64,000 nucleotides of DNA from Leisingera sp. NJS204 (GTDB taxonomy: Bacteria > Pseudomonadota > Alphaproteobacteria > Rhodobacterales > Rhodobacteraceae). Positions 1 through 7,999 of this stretch are shown one piece after another (the stretch's first letter is position 1; the number at the start of each line of letters is the position of its first letter). The position numbers and the translations under genes were made by a program. Under the pieces are notes generated by a model. That model was not told where the DNA came from. It worked only from the letters and a program-made list of their open reading frames with translations, and ran no database searches. The DNA is taken from contig NZ_CP035419.1 of assembly GCF_004123675.1 (NCBI RefSeq), positions 84,813 to 148,812 on the forward strand, in the 5' to 3' direction.

Positions 1-169
1 CGAAGGCTCGGTGGATGTGCGGCTGCAGGATGGCACTGATGCGACCGAGATGACCGTGGGGCTGGAAATCCGCGCCGACATGTGGGCGCAGCCGATGCCG
101 CTGGAGCTGTATTTGCGCAGCAAGGTCGATCTGACCACCGGCGAAGTGGAAATGGAAAGGGCCCTGTAA
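1..169 (+). CDS. tssE: T6SS baseplate protein TssE, 3' end only
   Basis: The window opens inside a gene; reading from base 2, 55 residues run to the TAA at 167-169. The tail carries the pattern 'LEIRADMW', then 'LELYLRSKVDLTTGEVEM', which matches the C-terminus of the gp25-like TssE family (typically 'RADLW...YLRTEVDLETG'). TssE is the baseplate wedge component related to phage T4 gp25. It lies one base upstream of tssF, the usual order. The start and most of the protein are outside the window, so catalytic or structural integrity cannot be judged. Confidence 0.85.
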   Translation, partial: EGSVDVRLQDGTDATEMTVGLEIRADMWAQPMPLELYLRSKVDLTTGEVEMERAL

Positions 170-170
170 G

Positions 171-2048
171 ATGGATACACGGCTGCTGACCCATTACGAG
201 AACGAGCTGAACTACCTGCGCGACATGGGCGGGGAGTTTGCGGCTGCCTATCCCAAGATCGCGGCGCGGCTGGGGATGGAAGGGGTTGAGGTTCTGGACC
301 CCTATGTGGAACGGCTGCTGGAGGGGGCGGCGTTTCTGACTGCCCGCGTCCAGCTGGAGCTGGAGCTGCAGTATCCGAATTTCACCTCGAACCTTTTGGA
401 AATCATCTATCCGCATTACCTGGCGCCGACGCCGTCGATGATGATTGCGTCGTTTGAGCCGGATGTGGCGAATTCAGCGGTCAAAAGCGGCTATGTGCTG
501 AAGCGCGGATCGACCCTGCGGTCGCGGCTGACCGAGGGCGAGCAGACGCCTTGCGAGTTCCGCACCTCTGCCGATCTGACCATGTGGCCGATCCAGATCA
601 CCGAGGCGCAGTATATCGACGGGCGCGGCGAGCTGGTCGCGGCGGGCGTTGCCGCAGGATATGACGCCCGCGCGGGCATCCGGCTGCGGGTCAAGCGGAT
701 TGACGGCGATCCGATCAGCAAGCTGGGGTTGGATGATCTGTCGCTGTATCTGACCAGCGAGGCGGGCAACAGCTGGCCGCTGCTGGAACTGCTGTGCACC
801 CAGGTGCAGGGAATTGTTGCGCGCTCCACCGACCGGCGGGCGGATTGGCAGCTGCCATTGCGCGGCGCCAAAGTGGTGCAAAAAGGCTTTGGCCCGGAGG
901 AGGCGCTGCTGCCGCTGCCGCGCCGGGTCTATGACGGCTACCGGCTGCTGCAGGAGTATTTTGCGATGCCGGAGCGGTTCCGTTTTGTGGAACTGCAGGG
1001 GCTGCAGGAGGGGTTGAAGAAATCCGCGGGCGACGAAGTGGATCTGTATATCCTGCTGCGCGAGGGAATGCCGGAGATTGCCCCGATCGTGGTGCCGGAT
1101 GTGTTCAAGCTGAACACGGTGCCGGCCGTGAACCTGTTTGAAAAACGCTGCGACCGGGTGCGGATTGCGCCGATCGATACCGAGCACCACGTGATCCCGA
1201 ACCGGACTGCGGGCCTGGATTTTGAGATTTACGGGCTGAACAGCGTGGTCGGGATCAGCGGCGAGGGGGAGGACGACGTAATCTTCCGCCCGTTCTATTC
1301 GGCCAATGATTTCACCGCCGCGGGCGAAAGCCACCCGGCCTATTACACCGTCAAACGGCGGATGCGGCAGCGCTCGGAAAAGGAGCGCTTGCGCGGGGTG
1401 CGCAGTTCCTACCTGGGGTCGGAAGTCTATCTGACGCTGGTGGACCGGTCGCAGGTGCCCTACTCCTCGGGGCTGGAACAGCTGGCGGTCAACGCGCTGT
1501 GCACCAACCGCGACCTGCCGATGCTGCTGGCCACCGGCAATGACGATGTGTTCCATCTGCCCGAAGGCGGGCCGGTGCGCAAAGTGACGCTGCCGGTGTC
1601 GCCAACCCGCCCGCATCCCACCCTGGCGCAGGGCGATACCGCCTGGCGGCTGATCTCGCACCTCAGCCTCAACTACGTGTCGATTGCCGAGACCGGCAAG
1701 GGCCAGTCGGCGGAAGCGCTGCGCGAGCTGGTCGGGCTTTATGCGCCCTTGGGCGACCGGGTGACAGAAAAGCAGCTGGAGGGGATCCTGTCGGTGGGCG
1801 CACGCCCCATCGTGCGCCGGATGAGCGACGAGATCCTGTCGACCGCTGTGCGCGGGCTGGAGATCACCCTGGGCTTTGACGAGAGTTATTTCGAGGGCAG
1901 CAACATCTATGTGCTTGGGGCCGTGCTGGAGCGGTTCATGCGCGGCTATGCCAGCATCAACTCATTCACGGAGACAGTCCTGAAGACTGAAAAACGCGGG
2001 GAAATTGCCAGATGGCGACCGGAAAAGGGCCTCGGCCGGACGATCTGA
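171..2048 (+). CDS. tssF: T6SS baseplate subunit TssF
   Basis: A 625-residue protein of the TssF/ImpG/VasA family. TssF forms the baseplate wedge with TssG, TssE and TssK in the cytoplasm against the inner membrane complex. The start 'MDTRLLTHYENELNYLRDMGGEFAAAYPKIA' region contains the family hallmark 'YENELNYLR...G.EFA..YPKIAARLG', and the protein holds the expected 'YPNFTSNLLEIIYPHYL' block near residue 70. Length is normal for the family (about 580-630). The ATG at 171 follows the tssE stop by one base. The 3' end overlaps tssG by 37 bases, which indicates translational coupling. Confidence 0.96.
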   Translation: MDTRLLTHYENELNYLRDMGGEFAAAYPKIAARLGMEGVEVLDPYVERLLEGAAFLTARVQLELELQYPNFTSNLLEIIYPHYLAPTPSMMIASFEPDVANSAVKSGYVLKRGSTLRSRLTEGEQTPCEFRTSADLTMWPIQITEAQYIDGRGELVAAGVAAGYDARAGIRLRVKRIDGDPISKLGLDDLSLYLTSEAGNSWPLLELLCTQVQGIVARSTDRRADWQLPLRGAKVVQKGFGPEEALLPLPRRVYDGYRLLQEYFAMPERFRFVELQGLQEGLKKSAGDEVDLYILLREGMPEIAPIVVPDVFKLNTVPAVNLFEKRCDRVRIAPIDTEHHVIPNRTAGLDFEIYGLNSVVGISGEGEDDVIFRPFYSANDFTAAGESHPAYYTVKRRMRQRSEKERLRGVRSSYLGSEVYLTLVDRSQVPYSSGLEQLAVNALCTNRDLPMLLATGNDDVFHLPEGGPVRKVTLPVSPTRPHPTLAQGDTAWRLISHLSLNYVSIAETGKGQSAEALRELVGLYAPLGDRVTEKQLEGILSVGARPIVRRMSDEILSTAVRGLEITLGFDESYFEGSNIYVLGAVLERFMRGYASINSFTETVLKTEKRGEIARWRPEKGLGRTI

Positions 2049-3067
2049 GCCTGTATGGCCGATTGGCCATGGCGCCTGAAAAGCACCATGTTTTTCAAGC
2101 CCTGCGGGTGTTGGAGGCGCATTTCAATGACGCCCCGCGCCTGGGCGAAAGCCGCCGCCCGCGCGAGGACAAGCTGCGTTTGGGGCAAGAGGCGGAACTG
2201 GCGTTCCCGCCCTCGACCATTGCGGATTTCAAACCGGCCGAGGGGGGCAAACCGGCGGTTCTGACCAACCGTTTTTTCGGTCTGTTCGGACCGCAGGGGC
2301 CGCTGCCGCTGCATCTGACCGAATACGCCCGCGACCGCAAAAGGAACCACCGCGACCCGACGATGGTGGCCTTTGCCGACATGCTGACGCACCGGCTGAT
2401 GAGCCTGCTGTACCGGGCCTGGACCCAAGGGTCTCCGGCGGTCAGTTTTGACCGGGCCGATGATCCGATGGCGCGCAAGGTGTCGTCGCTGATCGGCTAT
2501 AACGGATTTAAATTCGGCGACCGGGACGACATGCCGGATCTCGCCAAGCTGCATTTTGCCGGCCATCTGGCCAAGGGTGCCAAGAATGCCGAGGGGCTGG
2601 TGTCGATCCTGTCGGCGTTTTTTGAGGTGCCGGTGCAGCTGGAGGAATTTGTCGGCAGCTGGCTGGAACTGGAGCCGGACGACCGCTGGCAGCTGGGCTA
2701 TGGCGGATTGGGGCACAGCACCAGCATCGGCAACAAGGTCTGGAGCCGCTCCGCCAAGTTCCGCATCCGGATCGGGCCGTTGAAACTGGAAGATTACGAG
2801 CGGCTGCTGCCGGGCGGCGAGGCTTTGAAACGGCTGCGCGCGATTGTGCGCTCATATGCCGGGGATTTTCTGGATTGGGACGTGAACCTGATCCTGGCAG
2901 GCGACGAGGTGCCGCGCGCGTCTTTGGGCGGCACCACCCGGCTGGGGCATACCAGCTGGATCCGGTCGCGCCCCGACCCGGACGCGGACCAGCCGGACGT
3001 GAATGATTTATACCTGTACCCGGGATTTGGCGCCGGGGCTGACGAGCGAATAGAGGGAGGGATTTAA
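2012..3067 (+). CDS. tssG: T6SS baseplate subunit TssG
   Basis: A 351-residue protein of the TssG/ImpH/VasB family, the partner of TssF in the baseplate wedge. Family features visible are 'FFQALRVLEA'-type wording at the N-terminus (here 'VFQALRVLEAHF'), 'FFGLFGPQGPLPLHLTEYARDR' near residue 90 and 'LARRWRAxA'-like wording replaced by 'MSLLYRAW'. The central 'KFRIRIGPL' segment and the C-terminal 'LGGTTRLGHTSWI' element are also typical. The gene starts inside the end of tssF in another frame and ends one base before clpV, so the three are surely co-transcribed. Confidence 0.95.
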   Translation: MATGKGPRPDDLSLYGRLAMAPEKHHVFQALRVLEAHFNDAPRLGESRRPREDKLRLGQEAELAFPPSTIADFKPAEGGKPAVLTNRFFGLFGPQGPLPLHLTEYARDRKRNHRDPTMVAFADMLTHRLMSLLYRAWTQGSPAVSFDRADDPMARKVSSLIGYNGFKFGDRDDMPDLAKLHFAGHLAKGAKNAEGLVSILSAFFEVPVQLEEFVGSWLELEPDDRWQLGYGGLGHSTSIGNKVWSRSAKFRIRIGPLKLEDYERLLPGGEALKRLRAIVRSYAGDFLDWDVNLILAGDEVPRASLGGTTRLGHTSWIRSRPDPDADQPDVNDLYLYPGFGAGADERIEGGI

Positions 3068-3068
3068 G

Positions 3069-5792
3069 ATGACCGAGATCAGCCGCGTGGCGCTGTTTGG
3101 CAAGCTGAACAAGCTGGGATACCAGGCCGTGGAAAGCGCAACCGTGTTCTGCAAGATGCGGGGCAACCCCTATGTCGAACTGGTGCATTGGCTGCATCAG
3201 CTTTTGGCGCAGCAGGACAGCGACATTCACCGGATCATTCAGCATTATGATTTGGATGCCGGCAAGATTGCCACCGAACTGACCCGTGCTTTGGACATGC
3301 TGCCGCGCGGGGCGTCGACGATCTCGGATCTGTCGGACCATCTGATGGATGCAATGGAACGCGGCTGGGTCTGGGGATCGTTGCTGTATTCGGCAGGCCA
3401 GGTGCGCAGCGGTCATTTGCTGTTGGGCATGCTGAAGACACCGGCCCTGCGCAACATCCTGTCAAATATGTCGCCGGAGCTGGCCGGGATCGGCGCTGAT
3501 GATCTGGCGGATAACTTCAACGATGCCACTGATGGTTCGCCCGAGGAACGGATGGGCGCGCAGGATGGGTCGAATGTCACCGGCGGCGGTGCGGAACCGG
3601 GCGAGGCTTCCGGGTCGATGGCGCCGGGCGCAATGGGCAAGGGCGAGGCGCTGGAGCAGTTCTGCACCGACCTGACCGAGCAGGCGCGCAACGGCGAGAT
3701 TGACCCGATTGTCGGCCGGGATGAGGAAATCCGTCAGATCGTCGATATCCTGATGCGCCGCAGGCAGAACAACCCGATCCTGACCGGCGAGGCGGGGGTC
3801 GGCAAAACCGCGGTGGTCGAGGGATTCGCGTTGCGGATTGCCCGCGGCGATGTGCCGCCTGCGCTGCAGGATGTGCGGCTTTTGGTGCTGGATGTGGGCT
3901 TGTTGCAGGCTGGCGCCAGCATGAAGGGCGAGTTTGAAAACCGCCTGCGCCAGGTGATTGACGAGGTGCAGGCAAGCCCGGTGCCGATTGTAATGTTTGT
4001 CGATGAGACCCACACGCTGGTGGGCGCCGGCGGCGCGGCAGGCACCGGCGATGCGGCGAACCTCTTGAAACCAGCACTGGCGCGCGGCACCCTGCGCACC
4101 ATCGGTGCCACCACCTGGGCCGAATACAAGAAATACATTGAGAAAGATCCGGCGCTGACCCGCCGCTTCCAGGTGGTGAAGGTGGATGAGCCGGGCATTC
4201 AGAAGGCAATCCTGATGATGCGCGGCATCGCCTCGATGCTGGAAAATCACCACCGGGTGCAGGTGCTGGACGAGGGGATCGAGGCTGCGGTCAGCCTGTC
4301 GGCGCGCTACATCCCGGCACGCCAGCTGCCCGATAAATCCGTCAGCCTTCTGGATACCGCCTGTGCCCGCGTGGCGGTCAGCCAGCACGCGGTTCCGGCT
4401 GAAGTGGACGACAGCCAGCGCCGGATCGAGGCGCTGACCACCGAACTGGAGATCATCGGCCGGGATGAAACCGCAGGCTATGAGGTCGCAGACCGGCGCG
4501 CGGCGGCGGAGGCCGCCAAGGCGGCTGAGGAGGAACGGCTGGCCGGGCTGACCGAACGCTGGGACAAGGAAAAGGCAGTTGTCGAGGGCATTCTGGACCT
4601 GCGCGCCAAGCTCCGGGAGGGGGCCGCGCCCGTGGACACAGCCCCGGATACTGGGGAAGACGGCGCAGAGGGCGCTGCCGATAGCCCGCTGTCCGATGAA
4701 GACCGCGCAGAACTGATGCAGCAGTTGAAGGACAAGAACGCTGAGCTGGAGACGCTGCAGGGCGACAGCGCGCTGATCCTGCCGATTGTCGACCATCAGG
4801 CGGTGGCGAGCGTGGTGGGCGACTGGACCGGTATTCCAGTGGGCCGCATGGTCAAGGACGAGATCGAAACCATTCTGAACCTGGAAGAACATCTGGCGAA
4901 ACGGGTGATCGGCCAGGATCACGCGATGAAGATGATCGCCAAACGGATCCAGACCAGCCGCGCCGGGCTGGACAATCCGAACAAGCCGATCGGGGTGTTC
5001 ATGCTGGCTGGCACCTCGGGCGTGGGCAAGACCGAAACCGCGCTGGCGCTGGCCGAGGTGCTGTATGGCGGTGAACAGAACGTTATCACCATCAACATGT
5101 CGGAATATCAGGAAGCCCATACCGTCAGCAGCCTGAAAGGCGCGCCTCCGGGTTATGTCGGTTACGGCGAGGGCGGGGTGCTGACCGAAGCGGTGCGGCG
5201 CAAGCCCTATTCCGTGGTGCTGCTGGACGAGGTTGAAAAGGCGCACCCGGATGTGCATGAGATCTTTTTCCAGGTCTTTGACAAGGGCGTGATGGAAGAC
5301 GGCGAGGGCCGTATCATCGATTTCAAGAACACGCTGATCCTGCTGACGTCGAATGTGGGCACCGAAACGATCATGGATCTGTGTTCGGACCCGGACCTGA
5401 TGCCGGAGCCGGAGGGCATGGCAAAAGCACTGCGCGATCCGCTGGTCAAAGTGTTCCCGCCGGCGCTGCTGGGGCGCCTGGTGGCGATCCCCTATTATCC
5501 GCTCAGCCCGGAGATGATCGGCGAGATCACCAAGCTGCAGCTGGGCCGGATCCAGAAACGGGTGCAGGAGTCGCATGGGGTGCCGTTTGAGTATTCGGAC
5601 GCCGTGGTGGAAGAGATCGTCAACCGCTGCCAGGAGCTGGACAGCGGCGGCCGGATGATCGACGCGATCGTCACCAACACCATGCTGCCGGATATCTCAA
5701 ACGAATTTCTGCGCCGCCTGATGGAGGGCAAGGACGTCGAGAAAGTTGCTATCGGCGTCACCGACGGGGAATTTTCATACGCGTTTGACTGA
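3069..5792 (+). CDS. clpV: T6SS sheath-disassembly AAA+ ATPase ClpV (TssH)
   Basis: A 907-residue Clp/Hsp100-class ATPase that recognises contracted TssB/TssC sheath and recycles it. It has an N-terminal Clp-N domain (about 1-150), a first AAA+ module with Walker A 'GEAGVGKTAV' near residue 240 and Walker B 'VMFVDETHTLVGAGG' near 310, a coiled middle domain, and a second AAA+ module with Walker A 'GTSGVGKTET' near residue 647 and Walker B 'VVLLDEVEKAH'. The middle domain contains an acidic, Gly/Ala-rich insert near residues 515-545 ('DTAPDTGEDGAEGAADS'), which echoes the acidic linker of the sheath protein downstream. Length is normal for ClpV. Confidence 0.97.
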   Translation: MTEISRVALFGKLNKLGYQAVESATVFCKMRGNPYVELVHWLHQLLAQQDSDIHRIIQHYDLDAGKIATELTRALDMLPRGASTISDLSDHLMDAMERGWVWGSLLYSAGQVRSGHLLLGMLKTPALRNILSNMSPELAGIGADDLADNFNDATDGSPEERMGAQDGSNVTGGGAEPGEASGSMAPGAMGKGEALEQFCTDLTEQARNGEIDPIVGRDEEIRQIVDILMRRRQNNPILTGEAGVGKTAVVEGFALRIARGDVPPALQDVRLLVLDVGLLQAGASMKGEFENRLRQVIDEVQASPVPIVMFVDETHTLVGAGGAAGTGDAANLLKPALARGTLRTIGATTWAEYKKYIEKDPALTRRFQVVKVDEPGIQKAILMMRGIASMLENHHRVQVLDEGIEAAVSLSARYIPARQLPDKSVSLLDTACARVAVSQHAVPAEVDDSQRRIEALTTELEIIGRDETAGYEVADRRAAAEAAKAAEEERLAGLTERWDKEKAVVEGILDLRAKLREGAAPVDTAPDTGEDGAEGAADSPLSDEDRAELMQQLKDKNAELETLQGDSALILPIVDHQAVASVVGDWTGIPVGRMVKDEIETILNLEEHLAKRVIGQDHAMKMIAKRIQTSRAGLDNPNKPIGVFMLAGTSGVGKTETALALAEVLYGGEQNVITINMSEYQEAHTVSSLKGAPPGYVGYGEGGVLTEAVRRKPYSVVLLDEVEKAHPDVHEIFFQVFDKGVMEDGEGRIIDFKNTLILLTSNVGTETIMDLCSDPDLMPEPEGMAKALRDPLVKVFPPALLGRLVAIPYYPLSPEMIGEITKLQLGRIQKRVQESHGVPFEYSDAVVEEIVNRCQELDSGGRMIDAIVTNTMLPDISNEFLRRLMEGKDVEKVAIGVTDGEFSYAFD

Positions 5793-5827
5793 TCGCGTCC
5801 GAGAGTAATCAGTGGGAAGGAAATCCT

Positions 5828-7075
5828 ATGGTTAAACATGTTGTTATGGACCTGAAAAACCTGGACATCAAAGTGTCCGGGCTGGAGATGGTGGAGCCGC
5901 CGAAACTATCGTTCAAGGTGGTGGTCGAACTGGATAAGAAAATGGAGAAGGGGGTCGAAAAAGACCCGCTTCTGCAGCAGGAATTCCATGCCGGTGCCGA
6001 CGAGGTGCTGGAGCAGACCAAGGACACCATCGAGAAGAAGTGCAAGGTGTTTGACAAGCTGTTTGTCCAGATGGTGGCCAAGGGTGCCTCGGATAAGGAC
6101 ATGGAAAAACAGTTGAAAGGGCTGAATGACGCCATCAAAAATGACGTCAAAGTGGCCGAAAAGGGCGCCGAGCTGGCGGCGCAAAAGGCCTGGACCAGCC
6201 TGCAGAAGAAGAAAAAGGAATGGTCCAAGTTCAAGATCAAGATCGGCGTGTCCATTGCCGGCACCCTGGCCGGGCTGGCGGTGAGCATCGCCGCGATGGC
6301 GACCTCGCCGTTTTCCGGCGGCGCGGGCGCGGCCTTTGGCATCATCGGCCTGATCAAGTCCGGCGTCACACTGGCCAAAGACATTGGCAAGCTGGCGATC
6401 AATATCGATCAGTCCAAGACCATCCTGGTGAAAAACCTGGCGGTGGTGGAAAAGGCGGCCTCAAACAAGGCGCTGAATGCAGCAAACGAGGTGTCGGCGG
6501 CCGTGTTCCAGGAGTTCCTTGGGATCTCGCAGCCGTCGGTCAAGACGGTGGAGGATTCGGCAGATACGCTGAAGGCGAAATACGCCCAGATGGTCGTCAA
6601 AATGCATGACCTGTCCAAGAACCTGAACAAGATTCTGAAACAGCAGGAAAAGCTGAAGAAGGAATTCCTGGCCGAGGTCGGCAAGAAGCTGAAAAAGCAT
6701 CCGATCAAGGACAAGAAGACCCAGCTGGTGATGATCAGCAAGGCGCTGGATACGGCCTTGGCGAAAAACTACGCCGAGGTTCAGAAAGCCATCGACAAAA
6801 TCCAGATCATGTACGGCGATGCGCGCGGCTGGGCCAGCAATATCAAGGAGCTGATGAAGCGGGTGAAGGCACTGACGATCAAGGATCCCAAAGCGCTGAA
6901 GGTGTTCCGCGAGGGGTTGAAATTCGCTGCTCTGGCGCTGTCGCCGATTGACGGCAACTCGATTGCTACCGGCGCCAAGGATCTGGCCCTGGGCGTGGGC
7001 GGTGCGGTCGGCGGCTATGCCTACGACAAAATCACCAGCAAGGCGCTGGACGGGACCGTGTTCGACGCGGCCTGA
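5828..7075 (+). CDS. Unrecognised Lys-rich helical protein with a central hydrophobic Gly/Ala segment
   Basis: A 415-residue protein whose family I do not recognise. The start at 5828 follows a good ribosome site (AAGGAA). The protein is strongly Lys-rich and looks almost wholly alpha-helical: residues about 30-135 and 215-360 are charged and coiled-coil-like. Between them, residues about 138-185 form a hydrophobic Gly/Ala-rich stretch ('IGVSIAGTLAGLAVSIAAMA', a Ser-Pro-Phe-Ser-Gly-Gly turn, then 'AFGIIGLIKSGVTLA') that could be a membrane-inserting hairpin. There is no signal peptide. This layout is reminiscent of alpha-helical pore-forming toxins of the ClyA/Hbl type, which is a resemblance in shape, not a sequence match. 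It lies between clpV and a sodium channel gene in the T6SS operon, so an effector or T6SS accessory role is possible. Confidence 0.6.
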   Translation: MVKHVVMDLKNLDIKVSGLEMVEPPKLSFKVVVELDKKMEKGVEKDPLLQQEFHAGADEVLEQTKDTIEKKCKVFDKLFVQMVAKGASDKDMEKQLKGLNDAIKNDVKVAEKGAELAAQKAWTSLQKKKKEWSKFKIKIGVSIAGTLAGLAVSIAAMATSPFSGGAGAAFGIIGLIKSGVTLAKDIGKLAINIDQSKTILVKNLAVVEKAASNKALNAANEVSAAVFQEFLGISQPSVKTVEDSADTLKAKYAQMVVKMHDLSKNLNKILKQQEKLKKEFLAEVGKKLKKHPIKDKKTQLVMISKALDTALAKNYAEVQKAIDKIQIMYGDARGWASNIKELMKRVKALTIKDPKALKVFREGLKFAALALSPIDGNSIATGAKDLALGVGGAVGGYAYDKITSKALDGTVFDAA

Positions 7076-7144
7076 CAAATGATGCAAGACCGCCGGGCGC
7101 AGAACGTGCCCGGCAAGAATTGAAAGACCGGGTGGAGAAACAAA

Positions 7145-7999
7145 TTGGACAGCAGCGCGCAAACCGAAGGGACGCTCCGGGACCGGGCCCGGGAATTTGT
7201 TGAGCGCCAATGGGTAACCAATACCATTCTGGGCATCATCATCTTCAATGCGATCACTCTGGGGCTTGGCACCTCTGCTGCGGTGCGGGCGCATGCGGGC
7301 GGTCTGCTGGATGTCATCGACACTGTTGTTCTGGGCATTTTTGTTCTGGAATTGGCGCTGAAGCTGTTTGCCTATGGCCTGCGCTTCTTTGCTTCGGCCT
7401 GGAATATCTTTGACTTGATTGTGGTCTCGTTCGGCTTGTTCCCGGACAGCCAGGGCCTGTCGGCGCTGCGCGGACTGCGGGTGGTGCGGGCGCTGCGGTT
7501 GCTGTCGGTCATCCCGCAGATGCGGGCGGTGGTACAGGCGCTGCTGGATGCCTTGCCGGGCATGGGCGCGGTGATCGTGATGATCTCTATCGTGTTTTAT
7601 GTGTTCGGCGTGATGGCCACGATGATGTACGGGCAGGCCTTTGATGAATGGTTCGGCACCCTGGGCCGGTCGCTGTATTCGCTGTTCCAGATCATGACGC
7701 TGGAAAGCTGGTCAATGGGTATCGTGCGGCCGGTGATGGAGGAGTTCCCCTTTGCCTGGTCCTTCTTTGTGCCGTTCATCGTGATCACTGCGTTTTCGGT
7801 ACTGAACCTGTTCATCGGCCTTCTGGTCAACACGATGCAGACCGCGGTGGAGGCGGACGCCGAGGCCGAATTCGAGAAACTGCGCAATCTGGTGAAATCG
7901 GAGACCGATGTGGTGGACGCGCATGTGAGGGAGCTGCACGAGGAGATCAAGGCGTTGCGGTCGGAAATTGCGCAGTTGAAAGGGCAGGGAAATGGCTGA
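7145..7999 (+). CDS. Voltage-gated sodium channel of the BacNav type
   Basis: A 284-residue six-transmembrane ion channel, starting at TTG 7145 after GGAG. S1-S3 occupy roughly residues 25-110. S4 carries regularly spaced arginines ('RGLRVVRALRLLSVIPQMR', near residues 110-130). The pore loop holds 'TLESWSMG' near residue 180, the selectivity filter of characterised bacterial sodium channels (NaChBac 'TLESWAS', NavAb 'TLESWSM'). S6 ends in 'FSVLNLFIGLLVNTM', and the C-terminus is a coiled coil ('VRELHEEIKALRSEIAQL') of the kind that tetramerises these channels. It is a complete, normal-length homotetramer subunit for the inner membrane. What is odd is its place: inside a T6SS operon, its last 8 bases overlapping the start of the sheath gene. 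Confidence 0.93.
   Translation: MDSSAQTEGTLRDRAREFVERQWVTNTILGIIIFNAITLGLGTSAAVRAHAGGLLDVIDTVVLGIFVLELALKLFAYGLRFFASAWNIFDLIVVSFGLFPDSQGLSALRGLRVVRALRLLSVIPQMRAVVQALLDALPGMGAVIVMISIVFYVFGVMATMMYGQAFDEWFGTLGRSLYSLFQIMTLESWSMGIVRPVMEEFPFAWSFFVPFIVITAFSVLNLFIGLLVNTMQTAVEADAEAEFEKLRNLVKSETDVVDAHVRELHEEIKALRSEIAQLKGQGNG

Noticed and set aside
3462..5576. A 704-codon minus-strand frame inside clpV
   Set aside because: Antisense to both AAA+ modules of clpV; composition typical of codon-bias shadow frames and no start signal.
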